Origin: Prevotellaceae bacterium
Lineage (GTDB): Bacteria > Bacteroidota > Bacteroidia > Bacteroidales > Bacteroidaceae
Length of the DNA stretch: 41,019 nt
Reading direction: 5' to 3'
Assembly (NCBI GenBank): GCA_021204865.1
Contig: JAJPYQ010000082.1
Coordinates: 1-41,019 of the forward strand
Positions within the stretch are counted from its first letter, which is position 1. Each line of letters starts with the position of its first letter. Both the position numbers and the translations under genes were made by a program. Positions 24,777 through 32,336 of this stretch are shown here, piece by piece. The notes beneath the pieces were generated by a model, which was not told the DNA's origin, did no database searches, and worked only from the letters and a program-made list of their open reading frames with translations.

Positions 24777-25271
24777 TTAGTTAAGGGGTAGCTTGTCCTT
24801 CCAGAGGCGGAAGGGGTTCTTGCGCATGTGGCTGTTATAGAAGCGGCGGTCGCCCGTCACCTCCCTGCCGATGAAGGGCGGGATGTCGAAAGCCTCGGCC
24901 TCGCTCTCCAGCTCTATCTCGGCAAGCAGCAAGCCCTCGTTCTCTCCGTAGAACTCGTCTATCTCCCACGTGTGACGGCCGTCGGTGTTGCGCACGAGGT
25001 AGCGGGTCTTCTCTATTATGCCTGGCTCGCAGATGCGCATAAGGTCTTGGGCGTCTTGGAGTGGGATGGGGGTCTCGAACTCGTAGCGTGAGAGCCCCGC
25101 CTCGCCGCTCGGTCCCTTGATGGTAAGGTATCCTTGGCTGTCACGGATACGCACACGCACCGTGCGCCCGTTGCCCGAGCTGATGTAGCCTTGGCTGATG
25201 CGTGACTGGCTGTAGGCGAGGCTCTTGAACTCGCCCACGACCAGGAACTTCCTCTCTATCTCGAAGTGCAT
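24777..25271 (-). CDS. CYTH-domain (triphosphate tunnel) protein
   Basis: A 164-residue CYTH/TTM protein with the N-terminal metal-triphosphate signature FEIERKFLV (ExExK), then TVRVRIRDSQGYLTIKGP, the acidic WEIDEFYGE and AEIELESE strands, and a closing basic patch. Family members hydrolyse inorganic triphosphate or other triphosphate substrates in the cytoplasm. Its start overlaps the stop of the small membrane protein gene by one base (TGATG), so translation is coupled. It is the last gene of the leftward operon starting at 28362. Confidence 0.88.
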   Translation of the reverse strand: MHFEIERKFLVVGEFKSLAYSQSRISQGYISSGNGRTVRVRIRDSQGYLTIKGPSGEAGLSRYEFETPIPLQDAQDLMRICEPGIIEKTRYLVRNTDGRHTWEIDEFYGENEGLLLAEIELESEAEAFDIPPFIGREVTGDRRFYNSHMRKNPFRLWKDKLPLN

Positions 25272-25417
25272 CAGAGCCCCGCCAGAGAGAGGAAGGTTAT
25301 CATGACGACGGCCAGGATGACGATGGCTATGATGATGCCCGTCACAACCTTGCGCGCCTGCCTTTCCTCCCTCTTGGAGCGCAGCCGCTCCTTCTTAAGC
25401 TTCTTGTCCTTGCTCAT
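25271..25417 (-). CDS. 48-residue single-helix membrane protein
   Basis: A short gene between release factor 2 and the CYTH protein. The product begins with a very basic stretch (MSKDKKLKKERLRSKREER) and ends with one hydrophobic helix (TGIIIAIVILAVVMITFLSL). The stop TGA and the next start ATG share a base, and the start is 12 bases after the prfB stop, so the reading frame is tightly set within the operon. Positive-inside topology predicts a cytoplasmic N-terminus. I do not recognise a named family. Support comes from length, coupling and the clean helix; there is no homology evidence. Confidence 0.72.
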   Translation of the reverse strand: MSKDKKLKKERLRSKREERQARKVVTGIIIAIVILAVVMITFLSLAGL

Positions 25418-25429
25418 AAGTCATATAGG

Positions 25430-26551
25430 TTATTGCTTCGATGTGTCTGCCCCGAACTCCATAAGGTAAGCCTTGATGAAGCCGTCCAACTTGCCGTCCA
25501 TCACAGCGTCCACGTCGGTGGTCTGGTAGTTGGTGCGGTGATCCTTAACCCTGCGGTCGTCGAAGACGTAGCTGCGTATCTGGCTGCCCCACTCAATCTT
25601 CTTCTTGCCTGCCTCAACCTTAGCCTGCTCCTGCATGCGGTGTTGCAGCTCCTTGTCGTAGAGGATGGAGCGGAGGAGGCGCATAGCGTTCTCCTTGTTC
25701 TTGGGCTGGTCGCGTGTCTCGGTGTTCTCGATGAGTATTTCCTCCTCCTCTCCCGTGTAGGGGTCTTTGTACTGATAGCGCAGCCTCACGCCCGACTCCA
25801 CCTTGTTCACGTTCTGCCCGCCTGCGCCGCTGGAGCGGAACGTGTCCCACGATATGCGGGCAGGCTCGATGTTAACGGTGATAGTGTCGTCAACGAGAGG
25901 CGTTACGAAGACGGAGGCGAAGCTCGTCATACGCTTGCCCTGTGCGTTGTAGGGCGAGACACGCACAAGGCGATGCACACCGTTCTCGCTCTTAAGGTAG
26001 CCGTAGGCGTAGTCGCCCAGTATCTCCAGCGTGCAAGTCTTAATGCCTGCGTCGTCGCCGTCGAGAAGGTGACTGACGCTGCACTTATAGCCGTGTGCCT
26101 CAGCCCAGCGGATGTACATACGCATGAGCAGCTGCGCCCAGTCCTGCGCCTCGGTGCCGCCAGCCCCTGCGTTAATCTTAAGCACAGCGTCCATCGAGTC
26201 CTCTTCGTTGCGAAGCATGTTCTTAAGCTCGAGGCTCTCGATGGCTGCGATGGTGCGGGAGTAAAGCTCGTCCACCTCCTGCTCTGTGACAAGCTCTTCC
26301 TTATAGTAATCAAAAGCGAGGCGAAGCTCGTCGGCAAGGTTGCGCACTTCCTCGTAGCCCCTTATCCACTTCTCCAAGCCTTTCACCAGCCTCATCTGCT
26401 CCTCCGCCCGCTTCTGGTCGTTCCAGAAGTCAGCGTCCTGCGTGCGGAGCTGCTCCTCCTCCCACTGTATCCTCTTGTCCTCTATGTTAAGGTAGCGGTT
26501 GAGCTGTTCCACTCGCTCCTCCGCCCCCTTCAGTTGTTCTGCTGTTATCAT
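25430..26551 (-). CDS. prfB: peptide chain release factor 2
   Basis: A 373-residue class I release factor recognising UGA and UAA and triggering peptidyl-tRNA hydrolysis on the ribosome. The GGQ motif is at residues 244-246 (SSGAGGQNVNK), and the anticodon-like tripeptide is SPY at 199-201, where E. coli RF2 has SPF. The N-terminus aligns with E. coli RF2 through the region of its programmed +1 frameshift (RYL at residues 19-21), but here the frame is continuous with no in-frame UGA, so autoregulation by frameshifting is absent. It overlaps the acyl-CoA synthetase stop (ATGA). Confidence 0.96.
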   Translation of the reverse strand: MITAEQLKGAEERVEQLNRYLNIEDKRIQWEEEQLRTQDADFWNDQKRAEEQMRLVKGLEKWIRGYEEVRNLADELRLAFDYYKEELVTEQEVDELYSRTIAAIESLELKNMLRNEEDSMDAVLKINAGAGGTEAQDWAQLLMRMYIRWAEAHGYKCSVSHLLDGDDAGIKTCTLEILGDYAYGYLKSENGVHRLVRVSPYNAQGKRMTSFASVFVTPLVDDTITVNIEPARISWDTFRSSGAGGQNVNKVESGVRLRYQYKDPYTGEEEEILIENTETRDQPKNKENAMRLLRSILYDKELQHRMQEQAKVEAGKKKIEWGSQIRSYVFDDRRVKDHRTNYQTTDVDAVMDGKLDGFIKAYLMEFGADTSKQ

Positions 26552-28362
26552 GAGTACATCTTGTCTATAAGCACCTTGTAGCGCTCGTTTATCACGGGGC
26601 GCTTCACCTTAAGCGTATTCGTAAGCTCTCCCTTCTCGAGGCTGAACGGCTCGGGCAGCAAGGTGATGCGCTTCACCTTCTCGTAGTTGGCGAACTCCTG
26701 CTGCAGGGTCTCTATCCTGTCCATAATGAGGGCTATCACCTTCTCGTTGCGGCAAAGGTCGCCGCAGTCAGTGTAAGCTATGTTGTTCTGCTGGGCGTAC
26801 TGCTCCACCTGTGGGTAGTTAGGTATCACGAGGGCGGAGACGAACTTCCTTTGGTCGGCTATCACCACTATCTGGTCGATGTAGCGGTCCACGCAAAGCT
26901 TCGACTCAAGCATTTGCGGGGCGATGTACTTGCCGTTGCTCGTCTTGAACAAGTCCTTCAGTCTCTCCGTCAGGTACAGCTCCCCGTCCTTCAGGTAGCC
27001 TGCGTCTCCCGTGTGGAACCATCCCTCGTCGTCTATCGCAAGGGCAGTAACCTCAGCCTTACGGTAGTAGCCCTTGGTTATCGTCTCTCCCTTAAGCAGT
27101 ATCTCGCTCTTCTCCCCTATCTTCACCTCAACGCCCGGCAGCACCCTGCCCACGCTGCCAATGGTTATGGGGTATTCGGGGCGGTCGAGGCTCACGGTCG
27201 CCGTTGTCTCCGTCATGCCGTACCCCGTTATCATCGTTATCCCTATCGAGCGCACGAACTCCTCCACCACGGGCGGTATGGCTGCCCCTGCCGTGGGGAA
27301 GAGGTGATGTCGGTCTAAGCCAAGCTTTCGGTGGAGGACGCTGAACGTTGTGCTCTCGTAGAACTTGTACTTCACCTTTAGCCACACGGGCGGCTCCAAT
27401 CCCCGTGCCAGGTAGCGCACATTATGCTCCCTGCCAACGGCGAGAGCCTCGAGCAGCATACGCCTTTGCACGCCCTTGCTTGAGAGAACTATCTCCTGCA
27501 CGGCAGCGTACACCTTCTCCCAGAAGCGAGGCACGGCGCACATACAGGTGGGGTGCACCTCACGCATCGACTGTAGCACCTCAAGCGGACGAAGGTTAAC
27601 GGCAAGCGTCGCCCCTTGGGCTATGCAGAGGTACGTCCAGCCACGCTCGAAGACGTGCGTGAAGGGCAGGAAGTTAAGCACGAGGTCGTCCTCGCCCACC
27701 ATCAACACCCCGTCGTGCGCCTTGATGGCAGCCTCGTACATGCGGTGCGTCACCATCACCCCCTTGCTCAAGCCCGTCGTGCCGCTCGTGTAGAGTATGT
27801 TGGCGAGGTCGTCGGGGTTGCGCTCCTCGGTCAGCTTGTCCACGGCGTAGCTGTTGTCTATCTCCCCGCCCAGCCTGAGGAACTCCCAGAAGAAGACGCT
27901 CGTGTGGTCTTGCTTGTGCAGCCTCACGTCGTTGCTGAAGATGATGAGCCGCCTCAGGCAAGGCGTGAACTGAAGCACGCGGAACGCCACGTCGTACTCT
28001 GCCTGCTCGCCCACGAAGATGTAGCGGATGTTAGCGTCGGTGACGATGTACTTCACCTGCGCCTCAGAGCTTGTGGCGTAGAAGGGGATGACCACAGCCC
28101 TCACAGCGTAAGCCCCGAAGTCGACGTACAGGCACTCGGGCATGTTCTGCGAGAACACCCCTATGTTCTCCTGCACCCCCACCTGCAGCCTCAGCAGGGC
28201 GCTGCTCACGAGCCGCACGTTCTGCGAGAAGTCCCTCCACGACACGCCCGTCCATTGCGCAGCCTTGCCGTCGCCGTAGTCTTTGTGGTACATCGCTATG
28301 CGGTCGCCGTACCTCTCTGCCTGCGAGTGTATAAGAGTGGAAAGGGGACAGCGGTTCTGCAT
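26548..28362 (-). CDS. long-chain acyl-CoA synthetase (AMP-forming)
   Basis: A 604-residue adenylate-forming enzyme of the FadD/ACSL type that activates fatty acids to acyl-CoA via acyl-AMP. Motifs: YTSGTTGLSKGVMVTH (P-loop-like), FLPFTHVFERG, TGYGMTETTA, then GWFHTGDAGYL and KDLFKTSNGKYIAPQ. Length matches the family. It is the first gene of the leftward operon with prfB, a small membrane protein and a CYTH protein. A TAnnTTTG element at 28390-28383 sits about 20 bases upstream of the start. It is not part of the polyene cluster, although it could recycle fatty acids. Confidence 0.92.
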   Translation of the reverse strand: MQNRCPLSTLIHSQAERYGDRIAMYHKDYGDGKAAQWTGVSWRDFSQNVRLVSSALLRLQVGVQENIGVFSQNMPECLYVDFGAYAVRAVVIPFYATSSEAQVKYIVTDANIRYIFVGEQAEYDVAFRVLQFTPCLRRLIIFSNDVRLHKQDHTSVFFWEFLRLGGEIDNSYAVDKLTEERNPDDLANILYTSGTTGLSKGVMVTHRMYEAAIKAHDGVLMVGEDDLVLNFLPFTHVFERGWTYLCIAQGATLAVNLRPLEVLQSMREVHPTCMCAVPRFWEKVYAAVQEIVLSSKGVQRRMLLEALAVGREHNVRYLARGLEPPVWLKVKYKFYESTTFSVLHRKLGLDRHHLFPTAGAAIPPVVEEFVRSIGITMITGYGMTETTATVSLDRPEYPITIGSVGRVLPGVEVKIGEKSEILLKGETITKGYYRKAEVTALAIDDEGWFHTGDAGYLKDGELYLTERLKDLFKTSNGKYIAPQMLESKLCVDRYIDQIVVIADQRKFVSALVIPNYPQVEQYAQQNNIAYTDCGDLCRNEKVIALIMDRIETLQQEFANYEKVKRITLLPEPFSLEKGELTNTLKVKRPVINERYKVLIDKMYS

Positions 28363-28382
28363 AGCATTAAGTAGGATGCCTG

Positions 28383-28390
28383 CAAAGATA
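28383..28390 (-). promoter_or_regulatory. -7 element (TATCTTTG) for the acyl-CoA synthetase operon
   Basis: On the minus strand this reads TATCTTTG, a perfect match to the Bacteroidetes TAnnTTTG consensus, with a start codon about 20 bases downstream. No clear TTTG -33 element is seen at the right distance. It lies only 21 bases from the divergent element at 28412-28419. Confidence 0.6.
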
Positions 28391-28411
28391 TGCCTTTTCT
28401 CTTTTATTTCC

Positions 28412-28419
28412 TACCTTTG
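28412..28419 (+). promoter_or_regulatory. -7 element (TACCTTTG) for the M20 deacylase gene
   Basis: TACCTTTG matches TAnnTTTG and lies 21 bases ahead of the ATG at 28441. It helps decide the start: an in-frame ATG at 28390 lies upstream of the promoter element and is therefore unlikely to be used. The -33 region is only T-rich. Confidence 0.65.
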
Positions 28420-28440
28420 CCCCTACAAACTATGATTGCC

Positions 28441-29502
28441 ATGGACAGGGAAGTGTTGCTCGACGAGGCGGTTGCCCTTTTGAGAAGGCTCATAGAGACG
28501 CCTCGCCTCAGCCGCCACGAGGGGGAGGCAGCCGACGTGCTTGAGGGCTTCCTGCGTGGGCGGGGGCTTGCCTGCGAGCGCATTGGCTCGAACCTCGTCC
28601 TCGGCTTGGAGCGTCACGACGACAGCCTTCCCACCCTGCTGCTCTGCGCCCACATAGACACCGTTAAGCCCACAACAGCCTGGACAAGAGAGCCTTACGT
28701 GCCGAGCCTCGAAGGCGAAGCCCTCTACGGCATCGGGGCTAACGACGACGGCGCGTCGCTCGTCTGCCTGCTGCAAGCTTACCGTATGCTGCTTCAGAGC
28801 AAGCAGCCCTACAACCTCCTGCTTGCCCTCACTGCCGAGGAGGAAGTGAGCGGCAAAGGGGGCATCGAGAGCGTGCTGCCCCTGCTGCCGAGGGTGGACG
28901 TGGCGCTCGTCGGCGAGCCCACTGCTATGCAGCCCGCCATAGCCGAGAAGGGCTTGATGGTGCTCGACGTAACAGCCAAGGGCAAGGCGGGGCACGCCGC
29001 TCGCCAGGAGGGGGACAACGCCATCTACCACGCCATCGACGATATGCAGTGGTTCCGCACGTACCAGTTCCCCAAGCAGAGCCCCCTGCTCGGCGCGGTG
29101 AAGATGACGGTGACCGTCGTAAGCGCAGGCACGCAGCACAACGTCATCCCATCGGAGTGCCAGTTCACCGTGGACGTTAGGAGCAACGAGCTTTACTCCA
29201 ACGAGGAGCTTCTCAGCCTAATAACCCAGAGCGTCAAGAGTGAGGTTAAGGCACGCAGCACACGCCTCGGCTCAAGCAGCATCAGCCCCTCGCACCCTCT
29301 CGTGCGCCGCACTGTGGAGCTTGGGGGCAAGCCATTCGGCAGCCCGACCTTAAGCGACCAGGCACTCCTGCCCTTCCCCTCTCTTAAGCTTGGCCCGGGC
29401 GATAGCCGCCGCAGCCACACCGCCGACGAGTACATTCTCTTGCAGGAGCTACGCCAGGCCATACCTTGTTATTATAGACTCCTCGACGGCCTTAGCCTAT
29501 AG
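28441..29502 (+). CDS. M20-family deacylase (ArgE/DapE type)
   Basis: A 353-residue zinc amidohydrolase. Metal and catalytic residues are recognisable: CAHIDTV (His, catalytic Asp), GANDDGAS (bridging Asp), ALTAEEEVSG (catalytic Glu pair), GEPT (Glu) and RSHTADE (His). The dimerisation insert starts near GKAGHAAR. In Bacteroidetes the closest equivalents deacylate N-acetyl- or N-succinyl-ornithine in arginine synthesis, so ArgE function is likely but a related acyl-amino acid cannot be excluded. The start follows the promoter position and aligns with the usual N-terminal helix; ATG 28432 is an alternative. Confidence 0.88.
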   Translation: MDREVLLDEAVALLRRLIETPRLSRHEGEAADVLEGFLRGRGLACERIGSNLVLGLERHDDSLPTLLLCAHIDTVKPTTAWTREPYVPSLEGEALYGIGANDDGASLVCLLQAYRMLLQSKQPYNLLLALTAEEEVSGKGGIESVLPLLPRVDVALVGEPTAMQPAIAEKGLMVLDVTAKGKAGHAARQEGDNAIYHAIDDMQWFRTYQFPKQSPLLGAVKMTVTVVSAGTQHNVIPSECQFTVDVRSNELYSNEELLSLITQSVKSEVKARSTRLGSSSISPSHPLVRRTVELGGKPFGSPTLSDQALLPFPSLKLGPGDSRRSHTADEYILLQELRQAIPCYYRLLDGLSL

Positions 29503-29532
29503 CCGCCGTAACGCCTGTATAACACCCTTCGG

Positions 29533-29604
29533 ACAACCCCTCGCAAGGGGTTCCTGACAACCCCTTGCGAGGGGTTCGGTTGGACCCCTTGCGAGGGGTT
29601 GTCT
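29533..29604. repeat. palindromic tandem-repeat array, 24-base units
   Basis: Three units with a 24-base period, each centred on an inverted repeat of the form AACCCCTTGCGAGGGGTT (the first unit has the two central bases exchanged). It lies downstream of the M20 gene. Each unit could fold as an 8-bp hairpin and might stop transcription. An open frame running through it (from 29565) is not believed to be coding before 29700. Confidence 0.85.
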
Positions 29605-29699
29605 GGCGTGTCGTATATAGGCGTAACGAAGGGTCTTATACAGGGGCCACGGCGGAGGTATTATGGCTAACTTCGCGCCTGACTAATGAGCAAGACATT

Positions 29700-30347
29700 A
29701 TGCACTTACCTTTTCTGGAGTCGCCCAGCGAGGGGCGGTTCGACGAGATTGCCCAGAGGCTGATGAACGGCTTCTGCGCGCTGAAGCGATGTTCGGGCAG
29801 CGGGGCCGAGCGCCTCTACCGCTTCGCAGAGATTGAGTTCTACCTCTACGATGCGGGGCAGCCGCAGAGGGATGTCATCGCCTACCCTCGTGCATGCCCC
29901 CGCGTGGAGTGGTTCTTCCACTACAGTGGTGTCGATATTGCCTTCGCCACGGAGCAGGCGGGGGGAGAGCTGCTCAGGTTCGGCGGCATACTGGTGCGAG
30001 GCGTTGAGGCTTACGAGAGGGACGCTGAGGGACGCTGGACGCTACGGGCTGCCATCGGAGGGCCGAGGCGCTCGATGTATGAGCTGTTCAACCACGCTGA
30101 GGGGATGCCCGACGTGGTGGAGCTTCCCGAGGGGCTGAGGCTGAGGCGGCCGATAGTGAAGACGAGCCGCGTCGGGGTGAAGAACGACCTTCCCTTCCGC
30201 TACGTGATGGAGGACGTCAGCTGGACTGAGTGGGCGGAGCGAGCCAAGGGGCAGCTTGACCCTGGGGGCAGGCTCGGCGTGAGGCTCGCGAGGGTGAAGG
30301 TAAGCTACAGCCCGAAGCCCGCCCGCTCTTACGGCAGGCTTCCTTAA
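29700..30347 (+). CDS. conserved-looking hypothetical protein
   Basis: A 215-residue protein I do not recognise. The ATG at 29700 (MHLPFLESP) is preferred because sequence upstream of it is the palindromic array. The product has no signal peptide or membrane helix, is rich in Arg and Glu, and has well-formed alternation typical of a globular enzyme: RFAEIEFYLYD, VEWFFHYSGVDIAFAT, GGILVRGVE and GVKNDLPFRYVMED. The run of aromatic and acidic residues suggests a nucleic-acid or nucleotide-related fold, but that is only an impression. It ends 4 bases from the stop of the convergent EnvC-like gene, so there is no room for a terminator between them. Confidence 0.65.
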   Translation: MHLPFLESPSEGRFDEIAQRLMNGFCALKRCSGSGAERLYRFAEIEFYLYDAGQPQRDVIAYPRACPRVEWFFHYSGVDIAFATEQAGGELLRFGGILVRGVEAYERDAEGRWTLRAAIGGPRRSMYELFNHAEGMPDVVELPEGLRLRRPIVKTSRVGVKNDLPFRYVMEDVSWTEWAERAKGQLDPGGRLGVRLARVKVSYSPKPARSYGRLP

Positions 30348-30351
30348 GGCA

Positions 30352-31617
30352 TCACCGCCCCACCCAAAGCTCGGGGTTGAGCGTTGCCGTCTCCTTGCGC
30401 AGCTGGAAGTGGAGCAGGTAGTTGCCCGTGCCGTCGTCCGCCACGGTGCCGAGCAGGTCGCGGGCCTTCACCTTCTGCCCCTTCGTGACGATGACCGAGG
30501 AGAGGTTGCAGTAGACAGAGATGTAGCTGCCGTGGCGCACCAGTACGTTCTTCAGCCCGTTCATCGAGAAGACGGCTGAGACCTCGCCGTCGAACACCGC
30601 CCTCGCCCTTGCGCCGCTCTTGCCCACGTAGTTCGTGCCTTTGTTCTGCAAGGTCACGTTCTTGGTGCCCGATATGTTCTGCGCATAGTGAGCCGCTATC
30701 ATGTACTGCCCCGTGATGGGAACGGGCAGGCGGCCTCGGTTGTTCTCGAAGCTGCCGTTCAGCTTCTGGTCCTCCGCCGTCAACCATTTGCTTGGCGAGG
30801 CGCTGCCTTTGCTTGGCGTTGAAGAACCCGTGCCGCTGCCCCCGCCCGCCTTGCGTCGAGCCTCCTCCTCCGCCTTCTTGCGAGCCTGCTCAATCTCGTA
30901 GGCCACCTGCTGGTCAATCTTCTTCTGAAGGGCGGCAATCTGTGCGTTCTGGTCTTTCACCTGCTTCTGCAAGCCCTTCTCCTTTTTCTGTAGGTTGTTG
31001 ACATTCTGCTGCTCCCTCGCCTGCATCTGGCTCAGCTTCCTTCGCTCCTCGATGAGGCTCTGCATCTTCTCTTGCGCCTCGCTCTTCATCTTCAGGAGGC
31101 TGTTCTGATAGGCAAGTAGCTTAATCTGCTCGGCTTGCACCTGCTCGCCGAGGGTTCGCTGGAAGGCGGCGTACTCTCGGGTGTAGCGCAGGCGGCGGTA
31201 CATTTGGTTCACGTCCTTGGCAGAGAGGGCGTAGAGCAGGCTGCTGTTTATTTGGCGGTAGCCCTGCGCCATCCTGAGCGAGCGGACGTACTTCTGCTTC
31301 TTCAGCTGAAGCAGGGAGTCGGTGAGGCGTATCTCTTCCGTCAGGCTGTCGGTAAGGCGGCTGAGGCTGTCCAGCTCCTGTTCCGTGCGGTGTATGAACT
31401 GCACCCTCATCTCGATCTCACGGTCGAGGGTCTTGATTGTCTGCTGACCTTTCTTCACGCCCTTGCGAGTGTTGTCGAGGTCAGCCTGCGACTTCTTCAG
31501 GCTCTTCTGCAGCTTCGACTGTTGGCTCCTGAGGTCGCGCACCTTCTTGCTGTTCTGCGCGAGGCAGGGCGACAACGCAAGGGCGGCAAAGAGGATGGTG
31601 AGAAGACGCTTAGCCAT
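30352..31617 (-). CDS. EnvC-like coiled-coil protein with degenerate LytM domain
   Basis: A 421-residue exported protein. A signal peptide (to about PCLAQ, residue 21) is followed by a long coiled coil (about 22-250: KKVRDLRSQQSKLQKSLKK onward), a low-complexity Gly/Ser linker and a C-terminal peptidase M23/LytM domain (about 290-421). The zinc ligands appear lost: the usual HLHF is LLHF (YLLHFQLRK), and the first His-x3-Asp motif is missing. That matches EnvC/NlpD-type activators, which bind and switch on amidases at the division site instead of cutting peptidoglycan themselves. Last gene of the dut operon. Confidence 0.88.
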   Translation of the reverse strand: MAKRLLTILFAALALSPCLAQNSKKVRDLRSQQSKLQKSLKKSQADLDNTRKGVKKGQQTIKTLDREIEMRVQFIHRTEQELDSLSRLTDSLTEEIRLTDSLLQLKKQKYVRSLRMAQGYRQINSSLLYALSAKDVNQMYRRLRYTREYAAFQRTLGEQVQAEQIKLLAYQNSLLKMKSEAQEKMQSLIEERRKLSQMQAREQQNVNNLQKKEKGLQKQVKDQNAQIAALQKKIDQQVAYEIEQARKKAEEEARRKAGGGSGTGSSTPSKGSASPSKWLTAEDQKLNGSFENNRGRLPVPITGQYMIAAHYAQNISGTKNVTLQNKGTNYVGKSGARARAVFDGEVSAVFSMNGLKNVLVRHGSYISVYCNLSSVIVTKGQKVKARDLLGTVADDGTGNYLLHFQLRKETATLNPELWVGR

Positions 31618-31639
31618 AAGGGAAGACGCTAAGGTTAGC

Positions 31640-32308
31640 TCACTTGGCCACGCTCATGATAGCCTTCATCACCGTCTCCCCCGTCACTTCCTCGTAGCCC
31701 GAGGGGATGGAGGTGCGAGTGTCCCAGTCGCTGGTCTCCTGCACCTTGCTTAGCGTGAACGTGGCTTTGTACTGCTTCGAGTTGTTGTCCTTCAGCGTGA
31801 GGCTCAGCTCCTGCGGGAATTGCCCGTCGCTCAGAGGCAGCCAGCTTCCGTAGCTCCAGCTCACGTACTTGTTCGTCACGTCAGCGGCGTCGCCCCAAAA
31901 GACCCGCTGCAAGTAGTCGAAGTCAACGCCAGCCTCCCTCAGCGGGGCAATCTGTTTGTAAGCCACACGGCAGTAGCGCTTCTCCATCCTGTCGATGATG
32001 AGGATGGAGTCCTTCGTAAGCTCCATTGTGCCGACGTTCATCGAGACGATAAGCACCGAGTAAGTGAGGTTAATCTGCACCACATCGTCCCTGAGCAGGC
32101 GATAAGTGCCGCCGAGGCTTATGCTCTTGCCTCCCGCCTCGAGGCTCAGCTTCATCTTGGCTGTCAGACTGTTGACGCTCGTGTTGCGCCCGTTAACGAG
32201 GACGGCTTGCCCCGTTGCTCCGCCTTGCGTGGCATTGTGCGAGGAGCGGCAGCCCGCAAGTGCGAGCGTGAAAGCGAGCACGTAGATTAGCGATTTGTAC
32301 CTTCTCAT
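31640..32308 (-). CDS. DUF4292 lipoprotein
   Basis: A 222-residue lipoprotein with a lipobox LALAGC (Cys20). The rest matches the Bacteroidetes DUF4292 family: NSLTAKMKLSLEAGGKSI, LRDDVVQINLTYSVLI, DSILIIDRMEKRYCRVAY and SLTLKDNNSKQYKATFTLS. The fold is LolA/LolB-like in appearance, which would fit handling of lipid-modified cargo at the outer membrane; function unproven. The order dut, TPR, DUF4292, EnvC is seen widely in Bacteroidales and links it to envelope maintenance. It starts 28 bases after the TPR gene. Confidence 0.88.
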   Translation of the reverse strand: MRRYKSLIYVLAFTLALAGCRSSHNATQGGATGQAVLVNGRNTSVNSLTAKMKLSLEAGGKSISLGGTYRLLRDDVVQINLTYSVLIVSMNVGTMELTKDSILIIDRMEKRYCRVAYKQIAPLREAGVDFDYLQRVFWGDAADVTNKYVSWSYGSWLPLSDGQFPQELSLTLKDNNSKQYKATFTLSKVQETSDWDTRTSIPSGYEEVTGETVMKAIMSVAK

Positions 32309-32336
32309 AATATGTTTTTCTCAAGCGAGAGCCGCG

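Noticed and set aside
25433-26581. 382-codon open frame on the plus strand opposite prfB
   Set aside because: Antisense shadow of a GC-rich conserved gene; product is repetitive Leu/Val/His-rich with no recognisable domain.
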